Of a stretch of 64,000 nucleotides of DNA, positions 34,878 to 44,571 are shown one piece after another (the first letter of the stretch is position 1; every line of letters begins with the position of its first letter). Origin of the DNA: Moraxella bovis (GTDB taxonomy: Bacteria; Pseudomonadota; Gammaproteobacteria; Pseudomonadales; Moraxellaceae); NCBI RefSeq assembly GCF_002014975.1, contig NZ_MUXV01000048.1:13145-77144 (forward strand), given 5' to 3'. The notes beneath the pieces are model-generated. The model did no database searches. It was not told where the DNA came from and saw only the letters and a list, made by a program, of their open reading frames with translations. The position numbers and the translations under genes were made by a program.

Positions 34878-36805
34878 GACAAAGCATTCTCCAACGTTTC
34901 AAGTTCGTCCATTTTTAACAGTAAATTCTCTTCGATGTCCGCCACTTGTTTTTGCCATTCGCTTTGTTTGGCAAGTAGATTTAGCAATTTATCCTTATTG
35001 TCATCATCGTACAGACTTTGGTCGGATAAGGCGTGTTCAATCTCGCCAAGCTCGCTGGTGAGTTTATCTAGCTCTTTTTCGAGTTTTTCAATCTCTTTAC
35101 GAAGTGGGGCGGTTTTTTGGCGGTTTTCGGCATTTTTTTTGCGGATTTCTTCTTTGGATAGGGCAGGTTTGTCGCTGACGGCCGTGGTGGTGTTGGCTTT
35201 GGTCTCTTTATTTTCTGCCTTGTTTTGGGCAAGTTTGGCAAGGCGAGCCTGTCTTAAATGCTCAGCATAGTCCGCCATGTCGCCTGTAAATTCGTCCGCT
35301 CGTCCGTCCGCCACCAGCATGAGATTGTCGCAGACGTTCATCACCAAATCCCTATCGTGCGAGACTAGGATTAACGCCCCCTCAAAGTTTTGTAGGGCGA
35401 GCATGAGAGCGTTACGCATGGATAGGTCAAGGTGGTTGGTCGGCTCGTCCAGCACCAGCACGTTGGGGCGTTGCCAGACGATAAGGGCGAGGGTTAGCCG
35501 TGCTTTTTCGCCCCCAGAAAACAGACGGCAAGGTGTGTCAATCTTATCGCCACGAAAATTAAAACTGCCCAAAAACGCCCGCAAATCCGCGTCCGATGTC
35601 GTGCCAGCCAGTCGCCTAAGCAAAATGAGCGGGGTGGCAGATTCGTCCAATGCGTCCATTTGGTGCTGATTAAAATAGCCAAGCATGAGATTATCAGACG
35701 CTCGGTGCGTGCCTGAAAGTAGCGGTAAATCGCCCACAAGTGCCTTAATCAGTGTACTTTTGCCTGCCCCATTTGCCCCAAGCACGCCAAGCCGTGTGTC
35801 GGGCGTGATTTGCAAATTGACCCTATTTATCAAGGGCTTATCATAGCCGATAGACGCATTATCTAGGCTGATGAGCGGTGATGATAAGGCGGTAGGTGGA
35901 TAAAACGCAAAACTAAACTCACTGTCCGCCATGACGGGAGTGATGTCGGTCATGTTGGCAAGCTGTTTGACACGGCTTTGGGCTTGTTTGGCTTTGGTGG
36001 CTTTTGCCCCAAAACGGCGAATGAAGTTTTCAAGGTGAGCCTTAATCGCTTCTTGGCGTTCAAAGGTTTGTTGTTGCTGGGCTAAGCGTTCGGCTCGGGT
36101 GCGGATAAATTGGGCATAGTTGCCAGTGTAGAGCGTGATGCTCTCTTGCTCAATGTGGGCGATGTGCGTACAAATGGTATCCATAAAGGCTTGGTCGTGG
36201 CTGATAACGATGATGAGACCGTCAAATTTACCAAGCCAATCTTCGAGCCACAAAATCGCATCTAAGTCTAAATGGTTGGTCGGCTCGTCAAGCAGTAGCA
36301 CGTCTGCTCGGTGCATGAGCGTGCGAGCTAGGTTTAATCGCATACGCCAACCGCCCGAAAACTCACGCACCATACGGGTATGTTCATGCTCGCCAAATCC
36401 TAGCCCTGACAAAATCTGACTTGCCTTAGACGGCGTGCGATAGCCGTCTATCTCATCAAACCTTTGGTAAATGGGGGCGATGTCATGCTCGGATAAGGCG
36501 GATTGGTTTTGGATTTTGTCGTTAAGACGATACCATTCATCATCGCCTGATAATACATAGTCTAGGGCGGTCTGCTCGCTGGCGTGGACTTCTTGTGCCA
36601 TGTGGGCGATTTGCCAGTTTTTTGGCATGGACACACTGCCCGCGTCCGTGCCATGCTCGCCTAAGAGTGTGGCGAACAGCGTGGATTTGCCCGTGCCGTT
36701 GTTGCCAGTGAGTCCGATAGTTTGACCTTGATGAAGTTGTAGATTGACCCCGCTAAACAGCAGGCGACCGTCTCGGCGGACGGCGACTTGGGAGAGTTCT
36801 ATCAT
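34874..36805 (-). CDS. ABC-F ribosome-associated ATPase (YheS-like)
   Basis: A 643-residue soluble protein with two ABC domains: GNNGTGKST with [18 protein letters not shown], and GANGAGKST with LSGGEKARL and [16 protein letters not shown]. The linker between them ([20 protein letters not shown]) fits the ABC-F P-site tRNA-interaction motif. The C-terminus is a long coiled coil ([23 protein letters not shown]). There are no membrane segments, so it is not a transporter. Length fits YheS. It probably relieves stalled ribosomes; a resistance role is possible but not shown. Confidence 0.92.
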   Translation of the reverse strand: MIELSQVAVRRDGRLLFSGVNLQLHQGQTIGLTGNNGTGKSTLFATLLGEHGTDAGSVSMPKNWQIAHMAQEVHASEQTALDYVLSGDDEWYRLNDKIQNQSALSEHDIAPIYQRFDEIDGYRTPSKASQILSGLGFGEHEHTRMVREFSGGWRMRLNLARTLMHRADVLLLDEPTNHLDLDAILWLEDWLGKFDGLIIVISHDQAFMDTICTHIAHIEQESITLYTGNYAQFIRTRAERLAQQQQTFERQEAIKAHLENFIRRFGAKATKAKQAQSRVKQLANMTDITPVMADSEFSFAFYPPTALSSPLISLDNASIGYDKPLINRVNLQITPDTRLGVLGANGAGKSTLIKALVGDLPLLSGTHRASDNLMLGYFNQHQMDALDESATPLILLRRLAGTTSDADLRAFLGSFNFRGDKIDTPCRLFSGGEKARLTLALIVWQRPNVLVLDEPTNHLDLSMRNALMLALQNFEGALILVSHDRDLVMNVCDNLMLVADGRADEFTGDMADYAEHLRQARLAKLAQNKAENKETKANTTTAVSDKPALSKEEIRKKNAENRQKTAPLRKEIEKLEKELDKLTSELGEIEHALSDQSLYDDDNKDKLLNLLAKQSEWQKQVADIEENLLLKMDELETLENALS

Positions 36806-36866
36806 GGTTTTTTGTGCAAATTATAAAAATTATCCATTATACCTTGTATCGCTAAAATTTGGGCTT

Positions 36867-36875
36867 ATTATGGTA
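36867..36875 (+). promoter_or_regulatory. Extended -10 promoter of erpA
   Basis: TGGTATAAT is an extended -10 hexamer about 45 bases before the erpA ATG. No convincing -35 is seen, as usual for extended -10 promoters. Confidence 0.5.
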
Positions 36876-36919
36876 TAATCATCCCTAAGAATTGTAAAAA
36901 TTTTAAAAAGAGAAAAACC

Positions 36920-37252
36920 ATGCAAAATGTCATGACCCTAACCGACAATGCCGCCAAAAAATTACAAAAACTAAAAGATGCCGAAGGCAATCATGAGCTC
37001 ATGCTTCGGGTCTATGTCACAGGCGGTGGCTGTTCGGGTTTTTCCTACGGCTTTGATTTTGCCGATGAGCTAGACGATGATGATGCCACCTTTGACAATG
37101 GCGATGCCACGCTCGTGGTGGACAGTCTTAGCTATCAGTATCTACACGGCTCAACGATTGACTATATCGAAGGGCTTGAAGGTTCTCGCTTTGTCGTGGA
37201 CAATCCCAACGCCACGACTACCTGTGGCTGTGGCTCGTCTTTTTCGATTTAG
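36920..37252 (+). CDS. erpA: Iron-sulfur cluster insertion protein ErpA
   Basis: A 110-residue A-type carrier that delivers Fe-S clusters to apo-proteins. It has the three conserved cysteines: C36 or so in [12 protein letters not shown], and the pair in [11 protein letters not shown] at the C-terminus. [34 protein letters not shown] is typical of ErpA rather than IscA. An internal ATG at 36932 is a possible shorter start. Single gene, with its own promoter and terminator. Confidence 0.93.
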   Translation: MQNVMTLTDNAAKKLQKLKDAEGNHELMLRVYVTGGGCSGFSYGFDFADELDDDDATFDNGDATLVVDSLSYQYLHGSTIDYIEGLEGSRFVVDNPNATTTCGCGSSFSI

Positions 37253-37280
37253 TTTGAGGATTCTTGGATTAGTAGCAATC

Positions 37281-37308
37281 AAACCGTCTTAATGGCGGTT
37301 TTGTTTTG
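37281..37308 (+). terminator. Terminator after erpA
   Basis: AAACCG and CGGTTT pair with a short loop, followed by TTGTTTT. It lies between erpA and the converging DUF2939-type gene. Confidence 0.65.
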
Positions 37309-37326
37309 CACGTTCAGTCTGACAAA

Positions 37327-37980
37327 TCAAGGCAGTACAATATTAACTATCTGCCAGTCTAGCACTTGATGGCGGTGCATGATGGTGGTATAGGGCTTAT
37401 CTTTGATGGTGGTATCAACTTCAAAGCAGTTGATACCACAGTACGACAGCTTGGGCTGGGTTGGCTGTCCGATGTTATCGCTTGCCTTGGTAGCGATGGC
37501 GGTTTTTTGATTATTGATGGCGATGTTCATGTCGCCTGTGCTGATGTAGTCGGTGAGCAGTCGTTCGGTATCAACATAACCGCCAAATAAGGCAATGCCC
37601 ACAAGCATGGGTTCAATCTCAGGCTGAACGTCGCCTTGGGCAAGCCGAGTTAGATTCTCAGGGGTAATGCCCTTATCCACGGCAGTATTGATAAAGCTGT
37701 GGGCGATGGTATTAAGCTTGGCACCATCTAGCCCAAGCAGTCCGCCAAAGAGTGGCAAACCCTGCACCACGTCGTTAGAGCCGAGCCAGTTATCGGTTTT
37801 GGTGATGAGCTGATGTTTTAGGTTTGGGCGTAGTGTCTCAAAGTCTATACTGTTAATAATGGGGGCGTAGTCGCCATTGTCATAAGCGTTTTTTAGGGTG
37901 TAGAGCTTATAATAGGGCGAGCCTGCCACGATGACAAGGGCGATGATGACAAGTGCCAAGAGCAGTTTGGTGATTTTCAT
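37327..37980 (-). CDS. DUF2939-like exported or membrane-anchored protein
   Basis: A 217-residue protein from the ATG at 37980 (MKITKLLLALVIIALVIVAG, an uncleaved signal-anchor). The DUF2939 pattern follows: SPYYKLYTLKNAYDNGDYAPIINSIDFETLRPNLKHQL. The remainder is a mixed fold ending in LDWQIVNIVLP. An upstream in-frame ATG at 38097 gives an unlikely 39-residue leader. Function unknown; probably periplasmic. Confidence 0.8.
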   Translation of the reverse strand: MKITKLLLALVIIALVIVAGSPYYKLYTLKNAYDNGDYAPIINSIDFETLRPNLKHQLITKTDNWLGSNDVVQGLPLFGGLLGLDGAKLNTIAHSFINTAVDKGITPENLTRLAQGDVQPEIEPMLVGIALFGGYVDTERLLTDYISTGDMNIAINNQKTAIATKASDNIGQPTQPKLSYCGINCFEVDTTIKDKPYTTIMHRHQVLDWQIVNIVLP

Positions 37981-38165
37981 AAACACATGATGATAATAGG
38001 GATGATGTGGGGTATTTTGCCATAAATTTTTGAAAATTGGTAAAAAATCACACCAATCACGCTTGATAAATGGCATAAAAGCACCATAAATAGGCAAGTT
38101 TTTATTTTTGCAAATCGTGACCTTTTTGGGTCGCCTAAGTAGCCAAAAGCCAATCAGGACAACAC

Positions 38166-39356
38166 ATGAGTAAAGATTTTTATACCATTTTGGGCGTGGA
38201 CAAGTCGGCAGACGATAAAGAGATTAAAAAAGCCTACCGTCGTCTTGCGATGAAATATCACCCCGACAAAAATCCAGACGACCCAAGTGCCGAAGAAAAG
38301 TTTAAAGAAGCGACGATGGCGTATGAAGTGCTTTCGGATGCTCAAAAACGTGCCACTTATGACCGCATGGGACACAGTGCCTTTGAGCAGGGCATGAATA
38401 ACGGTGGTTTTGGCAATGCTGGCGGATTTAGTGCCGATGACCTAAACGACATCTTTGGCAGTTTCTTTGGCGGTGGGGCTCGTGGTGGTTTTAGTGGCGG
38501 TGGCGGTTTTGGCGACATCTTTGGTGATATGTTTGGCAACTCTCGTGGCTCTTCTCGTGCTAGCAAAGGAGCGGATTTGCTCTACCAAATCAATCTCACC
38601 CTAGAAGAAGCGGTGGCTGGCTGTAAAAAAGAAATCACATACAGCACGAGCGTTCACTGTGAGACCTGCGATGGTAAAGGGGCAAAGTCTGCCAGCGATG
38701 TCGTCAGCTGTCCTACCTGTGGCGGACATGGTCAGGTGCGTGTCCAACAGGGCTTTTTTGTCATGCAGCAAACCTGCCCTGACTGCCGCGGCACTGGCAA
38801 AAAAATCAAAAACCCCTGCCACAACTGCCATGGCAAAGGCAAACAGCACAAATCTCAGACCCTAGAAGTCTCCATCCCTGCCGGCGTGGACAATGGCGAC
38901 CGTGTCCGCCTATCAGGCAAGGGCGAAGCGGGCGACAGTGGCATGCCAAATGGTGACCTATATGTCGAGATTCATGTCAGACCGCACGACATCTTTATCA
39001 GAAATGGGGCGGATTTGCACCTTGATATTACTGTCAATATCGCCACCGCCGCACTTGGCGATGAAGTAGAAATCCCCACGTTAGGCGGTGGTCGCCTAAA
39101 AATCAAAGTCGCCGAAGGCACCCAAAGTGGCAAGCTCCTGCGTGTGCGTGGCAAGGGTGTAACGACCGTGCGTGGTGGCATGCAGGGCGATTTAATTTGT
39201 CGCATTATCGTTGAGACACCCACTAACTTGACAAGCGAACAAAAATCCCTGCTCGAACAATTCGCCAAAACCCTAAATGGCGACAACGGAGTAAGTGCCA
39301 AGAAAAAAGGCTTTTTTGATAAAATCAAAGATGAAGTTAAAGACATTTTTGATTAA
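38166..39356 (+). CDS. dnaJ: Chaperone DnaJ
   Basis: A 396-residue Hsp40 that stimulates DnaK ATPase and delivers clients. J domain at 1-70 with [11 protein letters not shown] Gly/Phe-rich linker follows ([25 protein letters not shown]). The four zinc-finger repeats are all intact: [24 protein letters not shown] and CHNCHGKG. The C-terminal substrate-binding domain has the normal [11 protein letters not shown] and GDLYVEIHV motifs. Normal length. dnaK is not in the window. A strong terminator follows. Confidence 0.97.
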   Translation: MSKDFYTILGVDKSADDKEIKKAYRRLAMKYHPDKNPDDPSAEEKFKEATMAYEVLSDAQKRATYDRMGHSAFEQGMNNGGFGNAGGFSADDLNDIFGSFFGGGARGGFSGGGGFGDIFGDMFGNSRGSSRASKGADLLYQINLTLEEAVAGCKKEITYSTSVHCETCDGKGAKSASDVVSCPTCGGHGQVRVQQGFFVMQQTCPDCRGTGKKIKNPCHNCHGKGKQHKSQTLEVSIPAGVDNGDRVRLSGKGEAGDSGMPNGDLYVEIHVRPHDIFIRNGADLHLDITVNIATAALGDEVEIPTLGGGRLKIKVAEGTQSGKLLRVRGKGVTTVRGGMQGDLICRIIVETPTNLTSEQKSLLEQFAKTLNGDNGVSAKKKGFFDKIKDEVKDIFD

Positions 39357-39372
39357 ACCTAACCTTTCAAAT

Positions 39373-39404
39373 AAAACACGGTAAAATTTTACCGTGTTTT
39401 TTAT
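39373..39404 (+). terminator. Rho-independent terminator after dnaJ
   Basis: AAAACACGGTAAAA and TTTTACCGTGTTTT form a perfect 14-bp stem ending in a T run. Confidence 0.9.
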
Positions 39405-39410
39405 TTTTGG

Positions 39411-39536
39411 TGGTAGCCTAAAAAGTATGCCAAACTAGGTTTTCCGTTCGCTCTGAGCCATGCCTACGGGTCGGAAAACCGTTATGAGCAGGCAATAGTT
39501 TTCCCTTGTAGCATGCTTTTTGAGCCAAAATCTTAT
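39411..39536. repeat. Small MITE-like element related to the insert at 56224
   Basis: This stretch matches the reverse complement of the 134-bp insert at 56224-56357, minus about 20 central bases. It has the same ends (AAAAAGTATGCCAAACTAGG; GTAGCATGCTTTTTGAGCC) and the shared GGTTTTCCGTTCG and GGTCGGAAAACCGTTATG segments. It has no coding capacity and lies between the dnaJ terminator and dapB. Confidence 0.75.
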
Positions 39537-39610
39537 TTTTTAAATTTACTTTTGGCAAATTTTTGGTTATCATCAAATCATCTTAAACTTTAATCCCAAG
39601 GAAAATCATC

Positions 39611-40405
39611 ATGGCACTAAACATCGCAATCATGGGTGCATCAGGTCGCATGGGGCGTATGCTCATCCAGTCCACACTAGACAACCCCAAAGCCAACCTA
39701 GCGGGAGCATTTGTCCGTTCTATATCTAGCCTTATCGGCGTGGACGCAGGCGAGTTTGTGGGCGTGGGTAAATGTGGGGTTACACTCTCTACGCTAGATT
39801 TGTCAGGGGTGGACGTGCTCATCGATTTTAGTTTGCCCGATGCCTTAGATGAGGTGTTAGAGGCGTGTATCGCCAACAAAGTCGCCCTTGTCATGGGAGT
39901 AACAGGGCTTGACGAAGCCCAAGAAGCCAAACTGCATGAGGCAAGCAAACACATCCCTATCGTCTATGCTGGCAACTACTCCACAGGGGTGAATTTGTCG
40001 TTAAATCTACTTGCCACCACCGCCAAAGTGCTAGGCATGGACGCAGATGTCGAAATCATCGAACATCATCACAAACATAAGCTAGACGCACCGTCCGGCA
40101 CGGCTCTCATGATGGCAAATGCGGTGGCAGATGCCCGTGGACAAACGCTCAAAACATCCGCTGTCTATGGCAGACAAGGGCAAGCCAAACGCACCGATGG
40201 CGAGATTGGCATTCATGCGGTGCGTGGAGGTGAGATTGTCGGTGAACATACTGTGGAATTTATCATGAATGGCGAGATTGTCGAGATTACCCACAAAACC
40301 CAAAGCCGTATGACCTTTGCCAATGGGGCAGTACGAGCTGGCTTGTGGCTCCATAACCAACCTGCACAGCTGTATGACATGCAGGACGTGCTTGGGTTGA
40401 AATAA
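39611..40405 (+). CDS. dapB: 4-hydroxy-tetrahydrodipicolinate reductase
   Basis: A 264-residue enzyme of the diaminopimelate/lysine pathway that reduces 4-hydroxy-tetrahydrodipicolinate with NAD(P)H. The nucleotide-binding motif is IAIMGASGRMGRML at 5-18. The catalytic segment EIIEHHHKHKLDAPSGTALMMA contains the His pair and Lys. The C-terminus FANGAVRAGLWLHNQPAQLYDMQDVLGL is typical. It produces DAP for peptidoglycan and so links functionally to mpl in this window. AAGGA ribosome-binding site. Confidence 0.97.
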   Translation: MALNIAIMGASGRMGRMLIQSTLDNPKANLAGAFVRSISSLIGVDAGEFVGVGKCGVTLSTLDLSGVDVLIDFSLPDALDEVLEACIANKVALVMGVTGLDEAQEAKLHEASKHIPIVYAGNYSTGVNLSLNLLATTAKVLGMDADVEIIEHHHKHKLDAPSGTALMMANAVADARGQTLKTSAVYGRQGQAKRTDGEIGIHAVRGGEIVGEHTVEFIMNGEIVEITHKTQSRMTFANGAVRAGLWLHNQPAQLYDMQDVLGLK

Positions 40406-40525
40406 ATGGCTTGTCAAATGGTTTGACTGGTAATTTTTGCACACAATAAACCTACAAGCTCCTTTCTAAAAAAGGTTAAAATAGCTAAAAGTTACTTAAA
40501 AAGCCATTTTAACCTTTTATTTTTT

Positions 40526-41263
40526 ATGAAAAAACCACTCATCATTTTAAGCTTTCTTGCCACGCTCGCCCACGCCAACACCCAAATGTATGTCATTCAC
40601 ACCTATGGCGGCCCTGCCCTACTTGACATCATCCAAGATGAGCTTGGCAATCGTGGCACGGCACGGCTATATCAAGACAAACTCATCATCAAGGCGACCC
40701 CTGCCGACTATGAGCGTATCTCCGCCCTTGTCCGTCAAGTGGATGTTGCCCCCACCCAGCTTAACATCTCGCTTGCCCTAAACAACCAAACCGCCCAAAG
40801 CAGTCAAGGCGGTCATGTCAATGTCGGCATCTCTCGGCAGGTGTGGATAAACGGGCAATATCACAACACCCAAAGCCAAAGCACCACAAATCAGCACTAC
40901 ACCGTACAAACCCTGTCAGGCTCGCCTGTGTCTATCACTCAAAGCACGCTCATCGGGCTTGTAGGTGGGCAAGCTCATCAGCGATATGGCAGAGTGTGGG
41001 TGAATTTTGGTGCGTCTTGGGTGGCGCTCACAGATGGTTTTTCTGCCAAAGCGACCGTCTCACCAAACGGTCAAATCCGCCTAAGTCTACACCAGTCGGC
41101 ACGCACAGGCACGCTTAGCATCCAAAATCTATCCAATGACATCATGCTACACCGTGGACAATGGACAAAAATCGGCGACATTCGCACCGACAACACCACA
41201 CGTGGGAGCTATGGCACGAGCCAATATTCACAGACCATGCCGATTTGGGTTAGGGTGGATTGA
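40526..41263 (+). CDS. Exported protein with secretin N-domain-like region
   Basis: A 245-residue protein with a short signal peptide (MKKPLIILSFLATLAHA). Residues 25-80 resemble a secretin/STN short domain (LLDIIQDELGNRGTARLYQDKLIIKATPADYERISALVRQVDV). The C-terminal two thirds is a Ser/Gln-rich beta domain (GGHVNVGISRQVWINGQ...). No secretin pore domain is present. The protein may be an accessory of a secretion or pilus apparatus; this is inference. It is a single gene between dapB and a long intergenic region. Confidence 0.75.
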   Translation: MKKPLIILSFLATLAHANTQMYVIHTYGGPALLDIIQDELGNRGTARLYQDKLIIKATPADYERISALVRQVDVAPTQLNISLALNNQTAQSSQGGHVNVGISRQVWINGQYHNTQSQSTTNQHYTVQTLSGSPVSITQSTLIGLVGGQAHQRYGRVWVNFGASWVALTDGFSAKATVSPNGQIRLSLHQSARTGTLSIQNLSNDIMLHRGQWTKIGDIRTDNTTRGSYGTSQYSQTMPIWVRVD

Positions 41264-41400
41264 TGGTAAGATATTGTATATGATTATCATTTATTATATT
41301 AGGTATGTCTTGAGCCATATTGGGTGTTTGCTTAAATCAATAGTTTTAAAAATTAAAAATAATCTTTTAAAAAAACCATACAGCTAACAAAATTGAATTT

Positions 41401-41485
41401 TACCACGGAAACTGTTCGCCCTGAGCTATTTTCCGTCATGGTTCGACAGGCTCACCACGAACGGAAACCGTAGCACTTTTTCATT
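41401..41485. repeat. Palindromic intergenic repeat
   Basis: An inverted structure contains GTTCGCCCTGAGC and GGTTCGACAGGCTCACC(ACGAACGG). Its modules also occur in the elements at 56224 and 39411, but the terminal AAAAAGTATGC arms are missing. It is probably a remnant of the same repeat family or an independent REP-like palindrome. Confidence 0.55.
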
Positions 41486-41583
41486 TTGTAGAGTGTACAT
41501 TATAAAAGTAATTGATTTTTATATAAATTTTTATTAAAAAATTGATTTTTCTATTTTTTCCGCACAAAATTTCAAAATAATGC

Positions 41584-41612
41584 TTGCATTTTATTTCTTG
41601 GTGTGGTTTAAT
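41584..41612 (+). promoter_or_regulatory. Candidate promoter of the roadblock-like gene
   Basis: TTGCAT (41584-41589) and TTTAAT (41607-41612) with a 17-base spacer lie in an AT-rich 300-base interval. Transcription from here would leave a leader of about 170 bases before the ATG at 41791. Confidence 0.5.
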
Positions 41613-41790
41613 ACACACATAACAAAATGCTAATACATGATTTTGTTATGATATGACGATTTTTAGAAATTTGTTAATAGTCATTAAAATTTTAAATTAA
41701 CTTGTTAATTTTAAAATCTTTAATTATTGATAACTATTACTTAAATCGTCATTAATCTCAATATTAATTTACTTTTTAAGGAATAGCATC

Positions 41791-42147
41791 ATGGCTAAAT
41801 TATCTCTTGACGGTCTAAGCGACATCGACGGTTTCATTGCAGCAGCATTGGTTGATAGCGAATCAGGTCTTGCCCTAGCTGCTTTGGGTACTGGCGTTGA
41901 CCTAGAACTAGCTGCTGCTGGTAACACTGAAGTGGTACGTGCTAAGCGTAAAACTGCAAAAGCATTGGGTCTTAACGAGTCTATTGAAGACATCCTGATT
42001 ACTCTAAGCGGTCAATATCACCTTCTCCGTCCACTAGTACGTAACGAGAATCTATTTTTGTACCTAGTGCTTGATCGTCAAAAATCAAACCTAGCAATGG
42101 CTCGTCACAGCCTAAAAGGTTTTGAAACTGAATTAGACTTCTCTTAA
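41791..42147 (+). CDS. Roadblock/LC7-like small protein
   Basis: A 118-residue soluble protein with the alternating pattern of the roadblock/LC7 fold: [25 protein letters not shown], a long helix ([23 protein letters not shown]), and [43 protein letters not shown]. Such proteins are small GTPase regulators or scaffolds (MglB-type). No partner gene is adjacent. Codons are strikingly uniform (GGT, GCT, CTA, CGT), hinting at high expression. It has an AAGGA site, a long leader and a strong terminator. Exact role unknown. Confidence 0.75.
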   Translation: MAKLSLDGLSDIDGFIAAALVDSESGLALAALGTGVDLELAAAGNTEVVRAKRKTAKALGLNESIEDILITLSGQYHLLRPLVRNENLFLYLVLDRQKSNLAMARHSLKGFETELDFS

Positions 42148-42169
42148 TTCTAATTAAGATAATGATTAA

Positions 42170-42200
42170 AAAACACCTGTCTTTGGCAGGTGTTTTTTAT
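42170..42200 (+). terminator. Terminator after the roadblock-like gene
   Basis: AAAACACCTG and CAGGTGTTTT form a perfect stem with T6. Confidence 0.9.
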
Positions 42201-42533
42201 TTTCAAACAATCACTTTGCCAATAATGCCAATTATTTGTCGGTTGGTCGCTATATTTGGTATTTTGGGGTGCCCTAGTTGTATAATAACAAAATAAATTC
42301 GCAAAAAATAAAAATCCTACAGACCGTCAATGGATTGTTGCATAATATGAGCTTTAGCATAAACAGGCTGTATTTCTATGTTTTTTGTATGAATAATGAA
42401 AGTAAAAGCCCTATTCCCCTAAAATTTGCGATATGTGGAATATTTTTGCAACAATTCTTTTATCTATATTTGTATTTTTGTCCTAAAAAGCTGAGATTGT
42501 ATGACAATTCGGCAAAATTATAAGGAATACACC
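42201..42533 (+). promoter_or_regulatory. Region upstream of the pilus operon
   Basis: AT-rich and without a supported gene; an open frame (42278-42523) runs into the fimT start region without a ribosome-binding site. TATAAT near 42280 may be a -10. The operon ribosome-binding site AAGGA lies at 42522-42526. Confidence 0.35.
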
Positions 42534-43016
42534 GTGTCCTTTTCAGTATCTAGATGTGGTCATGTGATACCATCTAAACAGCTGGGGTTTAGCTTGGTTG
42601 AGCTAATCATTGTTGTTGTAATTATAGGTGTCATAGCCACTATTGCTGCTCCAAATATCAATAGGTCATTAGAGAGTCAGCGTAATAAATCTACCGCCCA
42701 AACCATTGTCGCTGCCATGAAAGAGGCACGTGCAGAGAGTATGATGCGCCGACAGGATGTGACACTTACTCTGACGGGAAATAATGCGACATTGACGGTA
42801 GCGGGTACCACATTAAAGAATTTTAATATCAACACCTCAACGCCAGTAACAACATCAAGCGGTGCTGCCACGGTGGTATTTTTAGCAAACAAGCGAGTTA
42901 ATCCAGCATCGACCTTTACGGTTGCTTGTGATAGTGAAAGAACTCGTGCAGGACGAGTGGTGGCGGTTGATGTTAATGGTAATGTTAGCTTACGTTCGGA
43001 GAATAGCCAATGTTAA
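42534..43016 (+). CDS. fimT: FimT/GspH-type minor pseudopilin
   Basis: A 160-residue minor pilin from a GTG start at 42534 with AAGGA eight bases upstream; an ATG at 42501 has no such site. The prepilin peptidase site is LGFSLVELIIVVVIIGVIATIAAP, cleaved after Gly with Glu at +5. The C-terminal GspH/FimT beta domain contains a Cys pair (VACDSER, NSQC). Minor pilins form the priming complex at the pilus tip together with PilV, PilW, PilX and PilY1, encoded directly downstream. First gene of the operon. Confidence 0.9.
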   Translation: MSFSVSRCGHVIPSKQLGFSLVELIIVVVIIGVIATIAAPNINRSLESQRNKSTAQTIVAAMKEARAESMMRRQDVTLTLTGNNATLTVAGTTLKNFNINTSTPVTTSSGAATVVFLANKRVNPASTFTVACDSERTRAGRVVAVDVNGNVSLRSENSQC

Positions 43017-43564
43017 GACAGAATACCTGTATTGGCCAACATGGCTTGGGCATGGTAGAGGTTATAGTATCATTACTACTGCTTGCTGTTGCTGTGCTTG
43101 GGTTTAGTGCCATGCAGATGAGAGCGGTAAAGGCAACAGATGAGACGCTTATTCGTAGCGATGCCATGGTAGCAGTACGTAATATTGCAGAGGACATGCG
43201 TTTGCATCCTACCGCAGACATGAAGCAAAGATATCGTGATGCCATCGCTGCACATGGCACTAGTGCAAACCCTGCCACTTATGCAGCAGCCATACCAGCT
43301 GCACCTGACACAAACTGTGCAACATCCGCTTGCACTGCAGCACAGCAGGTGGATTATACTGCCCATCAAGCCATGAGACTGGCTGCAGATAACCAAATGA
43401 TGCTAAACGCTTTGGACTGTCCTGGTGCAGGATTGGTGCGTGTTTGTCTGATTGCAAGCTGGGGAGAGACAACTCCGACCGTTGGTGGTGGCAATGAAGA
43501 CTGTATTTCTGATCAAGGCACCTACAATCGTGGTTCAAGCTGTGTTGTATTGGAGACTTACTAA
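43010..43564 (+). CDS. pilV: Minor pilin PilV
   Basis: A 184-residue minor pilin with a prepilin motif (HGLGMVEVIVSLLLLAVAVLG) and the PilV signature phrase GFSAMQMRAVKATDETLIRSDAMVAVRNIAEDMR. The C-terminal part has several Cys (CATSACTAAQQ, DCPGAGLVRVC, GSSCVVLE), suggesting disulfide bonds made through the Dsb system. It overlaps fimT by seven bases and shares a base with pilW. Confidence 0.92.
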   Translation: MLRQNTCIGQHGLGMVEVIVSLLLLAVAVLGFSAMQMRAVKATDETLIRSDAMVAVRNIAEDMRLHPTADMKQRYRDAIAAHGTSANPATYAAAIPAAPDTNCATSACTAAQQVDYTAHQAMRLAADNQMMLNALDCPGAGLVRVCLIASWGETTPTVGGGNEDCISDQGTYNRGSSCVVLETY

Positions 43565-44520
43565 TGATCAATAAACAACAAGGTTTTACTCTCATAGAGT
43601 TGATGATCTCTCTTGTGTTAGCTTTGCTTATCATCGCAGCAGTTGGTCAGGTATATGTGATCAGCGTACGTACAGCCACTGTCCAAGAAGCGGGTTCTAG
43701 TATCCTAGATGCCAATGTGTTTGGTCTGCAACATATTGAGAATAATATCCGTATGGCGGGTTTGGGTCTGTCAGAGGCTTCCAAGGCCAGTGCTGTGGAC
43801 AGTGGCGTATTAGCAGGTGGCGCTAATGCTGAGGCTGTTCGCGCGTTAGGCAATCTTACCACTGATCTTCTTAGTCGAGATGCATTAGATGCTACCACGA
43901 CAAACACCAATGGTGGTGGTAGTGATCAGCTAACCATTCAGTATAGAGCACCTGTGAACATGCGTGACTGTGAAGGTAATTTGGTGTTAGGGCCTAGAAC
44001 GGGTGTTTTAGAAATGCCAGGTAACCCTGTCGGGCCCATTGATGGTCAGATTATTATCGAGCGATACTTTGTCCGAGCCAATGGCGATACCTTAGAGCTT
44101 CGCTGTGATGCTGGTCTATATGTCTCTGATGTCATCGTTGAAGATGGTGGTCAGGGTACGGCAGATGCGACCATTCTAACGGGTGCCACCGAGCAGAATA
44201 ACATCCATCGCTTTGGCGATGACGGGGCGTTGATTGTCTCAGGCATTGATGATTTTCAGGTGAGATTTGGTGTTGCCAATGGTGACGGTATTCATTATGT
44301 GACGCCGACAGAATATAATGGTATGGGAGCTAACACAGCAATCATCGCCATTCAGCTTGGTCTTTTGACTAAAGGTAGTGTCTCATCGATTGACGCTCCA
44401 GAAAATCCAACTTATAGCATTTTAGGTAATCAAGTTGGGATGAAAGATGGTCAAGGCAGATTTATTCGTCGTGTCTATGAGACTAACATCATGCTACGTA
44501 ACTCACGTGGTCGTTCTTAA
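43564..44520 (+). CDS. pilW: Minor pilin PilW
   Basis: A 318-residue protein with prepilin site [27 protein letters not shown] and the PilW pattern (ILDANVFGLQHIENNIRMAGLG). The C-terminal domain has GIDDFQVRFGVANGDGIHYVTP, typical of PilW. It is the largest minor pilin and is needed for the tip complex. The start overlaps the end of pilV (one base). Confidence 0.92.
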   Translation: MINKQQGFTLIELMISLVLALLIIAAVGQVYVISVRTATVQEAGSSILDANVFGLQHIENNIRMAGLGLSEASKASAVDSGVLAGGANAEAVRALGNLTTDLLSRDALDATTTNTNGGGSDQLTIQYRAPVNMRDCEGNLVLGPRTGVLEMPGNPVGPIDGQIIIERYFVRANGDTLELRCDAGLYVSDVIVEDGGQGTADATILTGATEQNNIHRFGDDGALIVSGIDDFQVRFGVANGDGIHYVTPTEYNGMGANTAIIAIQLGLLTKGSVSSIDAPENPTYSILGNQVGMKDGQGRFIRRVYETNIMLRNSRGRS

Positions 44521-44571
44521 TCATGTCTTGGTGCGACTATGACAATACAACAATATAATAAAGGTGGTACT

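Noticed and set aside
42278-42523. 81-residue plus-strand ORF upstream of fimT
   Set aside because: No ribosome-binding site, hydrophobic low-complexity product in AT-rich DNA, and it overlaps the fimT start region.
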